From NCBI GenBank assembly GCA_009760855.2, contig WPIO01000038.1, forward strand, positions 1 through 64,000: a stretch of 64,000 nucleotides of DNA, in the 5' to 3' direction. How positions within the stretch are numbered: the first letter of the stretch is position 1; every line of letters starts with the position of its first letter. The stretch comes from Cristatella mucedo. Its lineage: Eukaryota; Bryozoa; Phylactolaemata; Cristatellidae. A model generated the notes under the pieces. It did not search any database. It had not been told where the DNA came from and saw only the letters and a program-made list of their open reading frames with translations. Position numbers and translations under genes: made by a program. Shown here one piece after another: positions 41,531-61,690 of this stretch.

Positions 41531-41850
41531 TTAACGCAAAATTGGCCAGCTAATTTGAATGCGGGGGCAGCCACAAAGCCGGTAAGTGGCCTCCAGTTGA
41601 CCGGAGAGGAGTCGGAGAGGAGCCGTGAGGCCGCTGGCGAGAGGCCTCCGAAATTCGCGCGACGGCTCTCCGCTCGCGGTTCGTGAACTGTGGAGCATTG
41701 CTTGCGACACGCCGCGCGCGGAGGCGCGAGGAAGAGCGTCTCCGACCGGGCGGCGGCGGCCGCGGCTCCCTCCTCCGCTGAGTATCCCATGGTGTAGCGC
41801 ACGCGCGAGCGCTTCGGAGCAGCGCAGCAGCCTCCGCCGGTCGCTACATC

Positions 41851-42015
41851 GCTGCGCTGCTCCGAGCTTTGCAGCGCTGCTCTGAGCTTTGCAGCGCTGC
41901 TCCGAGCTTCGCAGCGCTGCTCCGAGCTTTGCAGCGCTGCTCCGAGCTTTGCAGCGCTGCTCCGAGCTTTGCAGCGCTGCTCCGAGCTTTGCAGCGCTGC
42001 TACGAGCTTCGCAGA
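41851..42015. repeat. 20-bp minisatellite with palindromic core
   Basis: About eight copies of GCAGCGCTGCTCCGAGCTTT with few substitutions. Each unit contains the palindrome GCAGCGCTGC. Confidence 0.95.
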
Positions 42016-42595
42016 ATCTTCGCCGCTAGAGCCACATGTCGAGGCCGCACGCTGCACCTGGGCGAGACCGGCGCAGACTCGGCCGAACGCCCGGACACGC
42101 CGGCAGACCGCCCGCTCGGTCGAATAGCAAGAAGACACGCGCAGCAGCCGCTAGCGGCTGGGAGGAAGCGTCCAGTTACGGCGCTCGACTAGCCGGCCGG
42201 CCGGCCGGCCTCGGCTCACCCCGCTAGACGGGAAGGTGCAGTGCGACGACGCGCGACTGCGAGCGAGCTCGCGATCGGCCGCGCTTCCGGCGATGGGTGG
42301 GCGGGGCTCGGCGTAAGGGGGGGCGTCGGCTCCTCGGCCGCGCTCCCCCGCCGAGGAGCGCCTCAGCTCTCTTTGTTCTCGGCATTACGTAAGCATCGAT
42401 AAGCACCTGCTCGCAGTTAGCGAGCTCGAGCGCTCGCGTGAGAGCCCCCCGACGCGACAGCCACGCAAATAATGAGGTCGCCGCGTCCCAGCCAATGCAA
42501 TCGCCCGAGGGCTAAACGCACGTGGATCGGTTTAAGGGAGGCGCGTCCGTCCAGCGGCGCGACCGCAGTACGGCACCGGCGCCGCGGGCTCGTTG

Positions 42596-42596
<1 letters not shown>

Positions 42597-42641
<45 letters not shown>
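42597..42641. repeat. (CCG)n tract in the lectin 5' UTR
   Basis: About 15 CCG/GCC units, then CAG units, ending about 30 bp before the start codon. Confidence 0.95.
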
Positions 42642-42671
42642 AGCAGCAGCAGCTGCAGCGCCAGGGCAAAG

Positions 42672-51069
<8,398 letters not shown>

Positions 51070-52384
51070 GCGCCGCCCGCGCGTGCGACGCTCGCGGCGA
51101 GCGATGGAATCCGACGCTCGGCTCACGCGCGCGCGACCGCCGCGAAGGTAGCTCGGACCGGCCGGAGCGCGCTTTCGCGCGCGAGCTGCCCGCGACGACA
51201 TCGGGCCAAGTGCGGGCGCGCTCGACGACGCGGCTCGCGACGGAGCGAACAGATGGGACGAAGCTGCCGCCGTCTTCGTAGCGAAGCGGCGAAGGAGAAC
51301 CGAACGGTCCCAACCCTCGCTCCGGGGCGCGGAGGAGAGATGGCCGATTCTCACAACCGCTTCGCGCGCACGCTCGGCCCGCCCAGCCCCACCTCGCCAG
51401 CCGAGGAATGAGTCGCCTGAGGCTACAAACTGCGCATACGCTCAGTCGACATACGAAAGTCGTCGCGGCTGGGCGCGACGGCGGAGAGCGCGCGCGTCCA
51501 CCGCCGCCGGCGAGCGAGCGCGTAACGACGAAGCGCGCTCTTTCGACGCCCACGGACGCCGGTGTCATCCACTGAAAGAAAATCCGAGCGACGGCGGCTG
51601 CGGCCGAGGATGCGCGGCTCTATGCCGAGCTGCAGCCGCAGCGACGATCGTCTCTGCATCGATCGCTTCTGCGTTCAGCAAACGTCCAGCACTCCTCTCC
51701 AATTCGAGCTTCGAGGCCCAGCACTCAACGCCGCCGCCGCCACGCGCTATTGGCGGCTGCAAAGTGCGATCGCTGTACTAGTGGCTTGAGTTCGCAGGCC
51801 GCGAACCGACCGATTGGCGTTTGCTGGTACAATACACGCTCTTGCCAACCTGCGCTTACGTAACTGCTGCGACGGCTACGACGTCAAAGCACCCGCGATT
51901 CGGTTTCTTATCCAACAACCAACCTCTATCAAGTGGGACGCGCGCGCCATTGTGCTGGCAGCTTTGCGACCGGAATTTACCCCGAAACAGGCGTGCGATG
52001 ACGGCAGCGAAGTCGGCTCGTTTAGCGTTCCGCTTCGCTTCGCGAGCGGAACGCTCACGCGCTCTGCGAGCGCTAATCATTTTGCGACCCTCGACGGGCC
52101 GATAGCGCCAGAATCAGTAGCGCCTCCGAGCGGGCGGCGATCGCGAGCGGGGACTCAAGCCCGCGCGCCCGGACGCGGCCGCGTAGCGAGCAACAAAATT
52201 ACTTCTTTGAAGTCCAAGCGACACGCTTTCAGCACGCGGAGCAGCGCCAAAATCAGGAACTGCATAGACAAGAGTGCGATGGCCAAACGTGGTCGCGAGC
52301 TTTCGACTTCACTGCACGGCCATTGCAACTCCCGTTGTATAGAACTCCGCCGTCATCCGAGCGCCGGCCTTTATCGCAATAATG
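51070..52384. other. GC-rich interval downstream of the lectin gene
   Basis: Probably includes its 3' UTR; no clear polyadenylation signal was found. Many short frames on both strands reflect high GC only. Confidence 0.4.
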
Positions 52385-52660
52385 ATAATGACAATAGCAA
52401 CACACCTGGTATAGCGCCCTCAGAGAACTTAACCTCCTTCTAGGCGCATTACATTTGCTGCAAAGGAAGCATGTGCAACTGATAGAAAAAACACCGCAGC
52501 TCGTCTGATCTGTCATCAACGTCGTAGCTGCCACGCCACAACACTTTCGTCTGAGCTTCATTGGGTCCCAGTCAAGCGTCGAATCGACTTGAACATCCTT
52601 CCTTTGCAAGCCCGGTCGCTTCAATGGCTCGCACCGGCCTTGACCTATAACAGCTCGTTT
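52385..52660 (-). mobile_element. LINE-A with inverted 5' part
   Basis: The tail and hairpin (52,385-52,480) are in minus orientation: TAGCGCCCTCAGAGAAC and CTAGGCGCATTACATTTG. Immediately to the right, 52,500-52,660 encodes RSCHATTLSS, LHWVPVKRRIDL and SLQWLAPALTY in plus orientation, the RT C-terminal region. Confidence 0.7.
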
Positions 52661-53994
52661 CAGCGTTCACGTGCATTTATCTACAGAAGCTACACTTTAA
52701 AAAAGTCGCGCTTCAGTTCGCAGGCAATTACCTGCGCTAGTAGTGCACTGCATTGCGGATTTTCTTTCGGAGAGCTTGTGGAAAGTTCATTTCCTGTTAG
52801 TTCAATTATTGCAAGTGGACCTACGTTTCGCCACGTGGCTAATTAAGGATACATTGAGAAGAAAACGAACAAACCCCTCTGGTGCCTTTACACGCTCCGA
52901 ATTTCAGCTCCATAAGTGTAAATGCGGATAGAAAATGTACAAAATATTTCATTATACAAAAGTTCTTCACTGCTAAAATACGTATGCGGTACGCTATGTC
53001 CATAAACATGTGGAATAACGAAAGCGATAAATCGCTAGGTAATCGGATTTAGGAAGCTTTGACAAAATTTCTACCCACTATCTCTGCGACTTTTAACTTG
53101 TAAAATTACTTTTTGTAATGGCCCGTCAGTCCGTCTGAAAAGAAAAGCCGAGTATTCACCGACGCGTGAAGTGAATAGCGACCGCTGCCGCTCATCCCTC
53201 CACATTGCAGCTCCCAGCATGCATTCGCGAGAATGACCCATAGTATTTTACTTTTATTCTGCGAGTTTTGATCCACAAAAATTACTATCACGAGTACTTC
53301 CTTTTTGAGTGTTTTATGTCTTCGGAATAAGCTTAGGTTCTTACTCCACTTGTATAAAAACTTATCATAGCGGAAAAAAGAATGTAATGCCTTACAGATG
53401 ACCAAATGACGTCTTCGCTATACGTAGCCGGGGTCCAAAAACTATGCATATGCACGAGTTAGAGGCGATTGTGCATTTCGTCGAGCAGAAGTTGGTCAGC
53501 TTCGGAGATTTGTGCACACATTGAAAGAGTAGGCACTCACATATGGAGTTTGCGTACGGAAAGGGTCGCACTGTACGCCGGTGAGCGTATAATATGCGGT
53601 TAAGATCCTGCTATGACCGCTATGCTCATAGCTAGATGAACGATAGTCTTACGATCTTGTATTTCACATTTCAGGGTTTCGTGTATATGGTATTTAGAGT
53701 TTCAAATATGTGTTTTTCATAATAATTAGTGTTTACGGCTTTGGGGTTAACGATTTGCATGTCAGCCGTTTATGACCACTGGCTACCTTGGTCAACTTAC
53801 TGCTACTGGCACGATGCCTATAGTGGAGACAACACTCTTTTATAGACGTGCTCTGGCGTATTAGTGATTAAAGCTACTGAGCTGTCGATAAAATTCTTCT
53901 ATTCAACTACCTTTCCTCCCACGCGCGTCCAACTCCCTCCCCTGCAGCCAGCACCAGGCACTGGAGAAGCAAGGCTCTGCGGTCAGGCCAGGAT
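52661..53994. other. Unassigned interval
   Basis: AT-richer again; no gene or clear repeat. 53,790-53,830 weakly resembles the inner arm of the MITE at 37,333-37,709. Confidence 0.4.
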
Positions 53995-54110
53995 GCGGCG
54001 GCCAAGCAATGCATAGCTTCAATTGCGTTTCCCTTTGCAGCAAATGTAAAGCGCCTGGAGAGAGATTGAGTTCTCTGAGGGCACTTTATCAAGTGCATTA
54101 TCATTATTAT
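53995..54110 (+). mobile_element. LINE-A-type 3' tail, plus strand
   Basis: CAGCAAATGTAAAGCGCCTG, GAGAGATTGAGTTCTCTGAGG and an ATTATTATTAAT tail; a well-kept hairpin. Confidence 0.8.
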
Positions 54111-54285
54111 TAATATTATGGTTAGAAGTAACGTGCTTAACGAGAACAGGCATACCGTGGTTAGGGGTGGCATGCACAGGGTCAGCATGCCAGTATGGCT
54201 AGTGGCAGCATGCACAGTGTCAGCACACATAAGTATGTAAAGGACGAATCGCATGGACCCACTAAATGCGGTGTTTCTACAGAGT
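54111..54285 (-). mobile_element. LINE-A 3' UTR, minus strand, abutting the previous tail
   Basis: GTTAGGGGTGGCATGCACAG and GGCAGCATGCACAGTGTCAG, then CATGGACCCACTAAATGC. No hairpin of its own remains. Confidence 0.75.
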
Positions 54286-55929
54286 CTTTGTGGTGTCACA
54301 TGCGCAAGACCTCGTGAAATTCTTGGCCAATTTTGCCAGTCGCGTTAGGCAGTTTTTTCATAGCTCCCGTAGTTCCATAGTTGCTCTTGATCCGGATCTA
54401 GAGCCATCCGGGTCTGGTGTCATCGGCCTTCCTGTAAGTTATCTTGGAACGTCTTCCCAGTCTTGGCGATGTGTGCGCCTAAGACTGATACAAGACTGAC
54501 GTAGAATCATGAAGAATCCGACCTCATAAAACCTGGCTTCTTTGGTTGCAAGTCGGCTCGGGCGATGCGCAGCAATCCAATGTCAAGAAGGGATTTCCGC
54601 ATGACTGCAGTTTATCAATTAAACCTTTCCGGGACTATAACATAATTACCTTTCGATTATCCTTTGAATCTAAGGATATTGGCCTTGACATTCGCCGGAT
54701 AAGCTCTACCTCCCTATCGGCAAAGCATCGGCATCCGAGATCTAATAGTGCTGCTTGGCTCTGAGCTCACTTATTGAAAGCATTCATTAGTCTCGGGCGA
54801 TTGCGGAACGCTTAAAAGGACCTGTTCTAAGCAGGCACAGGCACTGGCTTGGAAAGGTCTCGGGTAAGCGGCAGCAGTGCAGCATGCTCCTTCCTCAGAC
54901 TCCCAACAATTGGCTGCTCCTGGCCAATGTCAAGGTTCAGCCATTCCCTTGCAGCGAATCTCGGCCAAGCCCTTATTGAAGATTGTTCTTACTCCTTGAC
55001 TGCCGTGACAGATAGTGATTCGAGCGTTCGATTAATTTCAGGTGACCTGCAAAATACAGCCCGCCCCGACTGCAATACTCGGTGCACAGCCTAAGCATAA
55101 AAAATCCCGGCTGGCGAGCTCCAGCTCATGCTAAAAAGTAACAGTGACAGAGCCCGGCAATATTCAGACGAGGGGCACTTTAAAAAAATACTAAAATAGT
55201 CACTGGCAGAGCGCATTACTGGCTAGCCTCAAAACAATCTGCAGGAAGCTTGCTGTCAACGCTGAAAATAAAATATGACGACTTCAACATTTTGCTCGAA
55301 TTCGATAAGATCAACAGTCTACCAGTGGTTTTCGTGATAGAATTCCTCTCAGACACACCAATAACGATGAAGATGCCAAACCGGGGCAGTTTTGAAGCCC
55401 TCAGTCTGGGATGACGTCTGCTGCACTTAGCAATCGCTGGACGTGAGCAGAACTCGCTTTGTTGCAGTTGCAATTGGTAAAGTCTGTGCAAATACGGTGG
55501 CCTGCTGGGATGAAGTGCTACAGCTTAATTCAATAACCCGTTCTACGTAATTCAAACACTGATAATAATGCAGCCACCTAGCAGCTGCGTCTAGCAATTA
55601 AAACCTACTACAGGCTTGCAGGTCCCTGGCCATTCACCAGCGGCAGACAATCGCCGAACCAGCTACTTCCGTCAACAAGATTATTAGCCACAATCTGGAG
55701 ATCACGTGACAACTTCACATCCACAAGACCATTAAGCGGAAGACTGACTGCCCAGAACGAGTTATCTGACCCACTATGCAGAGGCTACATTTTCTGAGGT
55801 TTATCTCGCCAACGTCAAGCTCGCATCTGAGTAGTCATGCGCTGCACAGAACGTCCGCCTACGACTGCCACTATCGAAGTATATTTTTTCTACACTTACG
55901 AAGTACATTTTTTCTACGAAGTATAACCT
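54286..55929. other. Unassigned interval
   Basis: Short frames on both strands with no recognised domain; no splice-supported model could be made. Confidence 0.45.
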
Positions 55930-58900
55930 ACCTCCTCCTACCTACTCTACCTCCACCCTTCCTACCTCCACCTACCTCCTCCTACCTGCTCTACCTCCAC
56001 CCTTCCTACCTCCACCTACCTCCTCCTACCTACTCTACCTCCACCCTTCCTACCTCCACCTACCTCCACCTACCTACTCTACCTCCACCCTTCCTACCTC
56101 CACCTACCTCCCTCCTACCTACTCTACCCTCCACCTCTTCCCACCTCCCCCTACCTCCCCCCACCTACCTCCTCTACCTCCACCCTTCCTACCTCCACCT
56201 ACCTCCTCCTACCTACTCTACCTCCACCCTTCCTACCTCCACCTACCTCCACCTACCTACTCTCCTCCTACCTACTCTACCTCCACCCTTCCTACCTCCA
56301 CCTACCTCCTCCTACCTACTCTACCTCCACCCTTCCTACCTCCACCTACCTCCTCCTACCTGCTCTACCTCCACCCTTCCTACCTCCACCTACCTCCACC
56401 TACCTACTCTACCTCCACCCTTCCTACCTCCACCTACCTCCTCCACCTACCTCCTCCACCTCCCCCCTCCCTCCCTCCACCTACCTCCACCTACCTACTC
56501 TACCTCCACCCTTCCTACCTCCACCTACCTCCACCTACCTCCACCTACCTCCACCTACCTCCACCTACCTCCACCTACCTACTCTACCTCCCCCCTTCCC
56601 TACCTACCTACCTACCCTTCCTACCTCCTACCTCCCCCCACCTCCCCCTCCCTCCACCCTTCCTACCTCCACCTACCTCCACCTACCTACTCTACCTCCA
56701 CCCTTCCTACCTCCACCTACCTCCTCCTACCTACTCTACCTCCACCCTTCCTACCTCCACCCTACCTCCTCCTACCTACTGCTACCTCCACCCTTCCTAC
56801 CTCCACCTACCTCCTCCTACCTACTCTACCTCCACCCTTCCTACCTCCGCCTACCTCCTCCTACCCGCTCTACCTCCACCCTTCCTACCTCCACCTACCT
56901 CCTCCTACCTACCTGCTCACCTCCACCCTTCCTACCTCCACCTACCTCCTCCTACCTACTCTACCTCCACCCTTCCTACCTCCACCTACCTCCTCCTACC
57001 TACTCTACCTCCACCCTTCCTACCTCCACCTACCTCCTCCTACCTACTCTACCTCCACCCTTCCTACCTCCACCACTACCTCTCCTACCTACTCTACCTC
57101 CACCCTTCCTCCAACCTACCTCCTCCCTACCTACTCTACCTCCACCCTACCTACTCCACCTACCTCCACCTACCTCCACCTACCTCCACCTACCTCCACC
57201 TACCTCCCCCTACCTCCTCTCCCTCCACCCCCCCTCCCTCCACCTACCTCCTCCTACCTACTCTACCTCCACCCTTCCTACCTCCACCTACCTCCTCCTA
57301 CCTACTCTACCTCCACCCTTCCTACCTCCACCTACCTCCTCCTACCTACTCTACCTCCACCCTTCCTACCTCCACCTACCTCCACCTACCTACTCTGCTC
57401 TACCCCCACCCTTCCTATCCTCCACCTACCTCCACCTACCTCCTCCTACCTACTCTACCTTCACCCTTCCTACCTTCACCTACCTCCTCCTACCGACTCT
57501 ACCTCCACCCTTCCTACCTCCACCTACCTCCCTCCTCCTACCTACTCTACCTCCACCCTTCCTACCTCCACCTACCTCCTCCTACCTGCTCTACCTCCAC
57601 CCTTCCTACCTCCACCTACCTCCTCCTACCTGCTCTACCTCCACCCTTCCTACCTCCACCTACCTCCTCCTACCTGCTCTACCTCCACCCTTCCTACCTC
57701 CACCTACCTCCTCCTACCTACTCTACCTCCACCCTTCCTACCTCCACCTACCTCCTCCTACCTACTCTACCTCCACCCTTCCTACCTCCACCTACCTCCT
57801 CTCCACCTACCTACTCTACCTCCACCCTTCCTACCTCCACCTACCTCCTACCTACTCTACCTCCACCCTTCCTACCTCCACCTACCTCCTCCTACCTACT
57901 CTACCTCCACCCTTCCTACCTCCACCTACCTCCTCCTACCTGCTCTACCTTAACCCTTCCTACCTCCACCTACCTCCTCCTACCTACTCTACCTCCACCC
58001 TTCCTACCTCCACCTACCTCCTCCTACCTACTCTACCTCCACCCTTCCTACCTCCACCACCTACCTCCTCCTACCTACTCTACCTCCACCCTTCCTACCT
58101 CCACCTACCTCCTCCTACCTACTCTACCTCCACCCTTCCTACCTCCACCTACCTCCTCCTACCTACCCTACCTCCACCCTTCCTACCTCCACCTACCTCC
58201 TCCTACCTGCTCTACCTCCACCCTTCCTACCTCCACCTACCTCCTCCTACCTACTCTACCTCCACCCTTCCTACCTCCACCTACCTCCTCCTACCTACTC
58301 TACCTCCACCCTTCCTACCTCCACCTACCTCCTCCTACCTACCTACTCTACCTCCCCCCTTCCTACCCCCCCCTACCTCCTCCTACCTACTCTACCTCCA
58401 CCCTTCCTACCTCCACCTACCTCCTCCTACCTACTCTACCTCCACCCTTCCTACCTCCACCTACCTCCTCCTACCTCCACCTACCTCCCCCCTTCCTACC
58501 TCCACCTACCTCCACCTACCTACTCTACCTCCACCCTTCCTACCTCCACCTACCTCCTCCTACCTACTCTACCTCCACCCTTCCTACCTCCACCTACCTC
58601 CACCTACCTCCTCCTACCTACTCTACCTTCACCCTTCCTACCTTCACCTACCTCCTCCTACCGACTCTACCTCCACCCTTCCTACCTCCACCTACCTCCT
58701 CCTACCTACTACCTACTCTACCTCCACCCTTCCTACCTCCACCTACCTCCTCCTACCTACTCTACCTCCACCCTTCCTACCTCCACCTACGTCCTCCTAC
58801 CGACTCTACCTCCACCCTTCCTACCTCCACCTACCTCCTCCTACCTACTCTACCTCCACCCTTCCTACCTCCACCTACCTCCTCCTACCTACTCTACCTC

Positions 58901-60190
58901 CACCCTTCCTACCTCCACCTACCTCCTCCTACCTACTCTACCTCCACCCTTCCTACCTCCACCTACCTCCTCCTACCTACTCTACCTCCACCCTTCCTAC
59001 CTCCACCTACCTCCTCCTACCTACTCTACCTCCACCCTTCCTACCTCCACCTACCTCCTCCTACCTACTCTACCTCCACCCTTCCTACCTCCACCTACCT
59101 CCTCCTACCTACTCTAACCTCCCCCCCTCCTACCTCCACCTACCTCCTCCTACCTACTCTACCTCCACCCTTCCTACCTCCACCTACCTCCTCCTACCGA
59201 CTCTACCTCCACCCTTCCTACCTCCACCTACCTCCTCCTACCGACTCTACCTCCACCCTTCCTACCTCCACCTACCTCCTCCTACCTACTCTACCTCCAC
59301 CCTTCCTACCTCCACCTACCTCCTCCTACCTACTCTACCTCCACCCTTCCTACCTCCACCTACCTCCCCCCTACCTACTCTACCTTCACCCTTCCTACCC
59401 TCCTCCTACCTCCTCCTACCGACTCTACCTCCACCCTTCCTACCTCCACCTACCTCCTCCTACCTACTCCCCCCCCCCCCCTTCCTACCTCCACCTACCT
59501 CCTCCTACCTACTCTACCTCCACCCTTCCTACCTCCACCTACGTCCTCCTACCGACTCTACCTCCACCCTTCCTACCTCCACCTACCTCCTCCTACCTAC
59601 TCTACCTCCACCCTTCCTACCTCCACCTACCTCCTCCTACCTACTCTACCTCCACCCTTCCTACCTCCACCTACCTCCTCCTACCGACTCTACCTCCACC
59701 CTTCCTACCTCCACCTACCTCCTCCTACCTACTCTACCTCCACCCTTCCTACCTCCACCTACCTCCTCCTACCTACTCTACCTCCACCCTTCCTACCTCC
59801 ACCTACCTCCTCCTACCTACTCTACCTCCCCCCCCTTCCTACCTCCACCTACCTCCTCCTACCTACTCTACCTCCACCCTTCCTACCTCCACCTACCTCC
59901 TCCTACCGACTCTACCTCCACCCTTCCTACCTCCACCTACCTCCTCCTACCGACTCTACCTCCACCCTTCCTACCTCCACCTACCTCTTCCTACCTACTC
60001 TACCTCCACCCTTCCTACCTCCGCCTACGTCCTCCTACCGACTCTACCTCCACCCTTCCTACCTCCACCTACCTCCTCCTACCGACTCTACCTCCACCCT
60101 TCCTACCTCCACCTACCTCTTCCTACCTACTCTACCTCCACCCTTCCTACCTCCACTTACGTCCTCCTACCGACTCTACCTCCACCCTTC
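55930..60190. repeat. 44-bp minisatellite array, about 97 units, nearly G-free plus strand
   Basis: Unit CTACCTCCACCCTTCCTACC + TCCACCTACCTCCTCCTACC + TACT (44 bp), verified by spacing of CTTCCTACC occurrences (for example 58,861 and 58,905). Early units (to about 57,250) are more irregular, with extra CCACCTACCT hexamer-like steps; later units are regular. Frequent variants are CTGCTCT, CCGACTCT and ACGTCC. The plus strand is open in long frames simply because TA is nearly always followed by C. Confidence 0.97.
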
Positions 60191-61084
60191 CGCGACTGCC
60201 CAACGCCAGCCCCATCGATCACGGAGCGGCACAGCCCGCTTCCATGCCACATCGATCACGGAACGACAGTCCAGTTCAAACCGGAAAACGGGCTCCTTTT
60301 TCTCTATAACGCAGGCAGACATCGATTCAAGGAAAATATCTTACTTTCACGCTAACGCTTGAGAATGATTTGAGCTTTCTCATTAGGTATCCCATTGAAG
60401 ACAAGCTCGTCAAGCGAAACATTTCAAAATCGCGAATTATCCATCTGCTTGCTACCGCTAAGTGGACTGCTACCGCTGCTAGAATTAAGGGACATAAAGG
60501 CCCACCGCTCCGGCGACTAACTCTGAGCGATGCCTGACACTAAGCACATCTTCTTACGATGCAATCGTAGAGTCGCAGTGGCTTGCCGACCTTTATTCCC
60601 TTGTTTAATTCAACAGCAAGGTTTTTCTGGAAATTCAGATGACCACAAAACGTTCGTCTGCAGCAGACCCTATTCTTACCTCTTACGAGTTTAGTGTTTC
60701 AAAATATTAGCCCGATCGTAGCTCGGTTTTAAATGCGAACCTTGAGAGCAGCATTGTCGCCATGGAACGCAAGGCGGCTGCAGTTTGATCCTTTGGCCAA
60801 CACAAATTTGACTTGGGCGTTTTGACTAGCTGTCTACTGTCTACATCCTTATTATGGTTGAAGAATCAAGAAAGCGTTTTTGTCATCCACAATTTAGGCT
60901 AAGCCTAAAATCAGACGTTTTCAAGAAACCTACAATGTGTCACAATTTTACAAAAACCACACATCTTAATGGGGCTTACAAAATATCTAGCGATACAAAT
61001 AGAGGAACGTCGTCGCCTCGATCCCTCTCGAATTGTCACGGACACGAGATTATATCCCGACCGCTAAGGAATCAACTGGAGAGA
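60191..61084. other. Unassigned interval
   Basis: Begins with a small repeat of CCATCGATCACGGA / CATCGATCACGGAAC (60,212-60,264). Nothing else recognised. Confidence 0.4.
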
Positions 61085-61150
61085 CTGGCCACTCCGGTCA
61101 GCCGGGTACCGGTAGCGCTTTCACCTTTGAATTCGACCAGTCTTGGTTCG
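61085..61150 (+). mobile_element. tRNA-like SINE head
   Basis: CCGGGTACCGGTAGCGC in the A-box/D-arm position and GGTTCGAATCG as B box, about 40 nt apart. No recognised tail. Confidence 0.4.
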
Positions 61151-61548
61151 AATCGTTTTTACATGACTTGCTTGGTCGAATCCAAGTTTTTCCTAATCGT
61201 GGGGCTCTTTAAAAAGGGGAAGTTCTTAACATTCTCTGCCATTCTCTGTAGCACCTATCAAAGCGAGTAATTCGGGTTCGTAGCGTCGATTTTTCGACTC
61301 CATGCAAACGACTCACGTTTTGATTCCAGTAGACTCATTGTGGACAAACCTAGCATTCGAGTAAGACCTGACCATCACAGGTCAAGCCTTCAGAATCGTT
61401 TCTGCGACAGTAGACAAGCTGAGACCATCTCAGCAACCTTGCTCAGGCTCCGTATACCAGCCACTTTTCTTGAATTCGACTAAACCAAAACTTAAATCTC
61501 CTTTATGGCAAATTCTAAACATATCACCGGAATACGTGACTTAAAATA

Positions 61549-61690
61549 TGATTCATTTATATAGCGCCCCAAGAGAACCTAATCTCTATTCAGGCGCTTC
61601 ACATATGCCTCGGGGCTCGAGCCCACGAACTCAGTCAGACCTCGGTCGGGGCGAGCACCTTAACCGAAAGACCAAACCAGCAAGGCGACT
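61549..61690 (-). mobile_element. SINE-2: tRNA head fused to the LINE-A hairpin tail
   Basis: On the minus strand: GGTCTTTCGGTTAAGGTGCT and CGCC (A-box region), GTGGGCTCGAGCCCC (B box), then directly GAAGCGCCTGAATAGAGATT, AGGTTCTCTTGGGGCGC and an AT tail. The hairpin arms (GCGCC/GGCGC, about 61,564-61,596) are kept. Head and tail together make this a LINE-A-dependent SINE. Confidence 0.7.

Larger units (their letters stand above)
41560..42671 (+). promoter_or_regulatory. CpG-rich region upstream of the lectin gene (putative promoter/5' UTR)
   Basis: Composition shifts abruptly to GC- and CpG-rich DNA right after LINE-A, directly upstream of the lectin start codon. No TATA box was identified, and the transcription start is not determinable. 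The last 75 bp before the ATG are a CCG tract followed by CAG/CTG. Confidence 0.4.

Noticed and set aside
41389-42192. Frames with repeated LCSAAPSFAALLRALQRC or EQRCKARSSAAKLGA-type peptides
   Set aside because: Translations of the 20-bp minisatellite, whose length is not a multiple of three; both strands are open by composition.
55776-57953. A 725-codon open frame rich in Thr, Pro, Ser, Tyr and Leu
   Set aside because: It lies in the 44-bp minisatellite, whose plus strand lacks stop codons in every frame; the unit is not a multiple of three, so no protein repeat is conserved.
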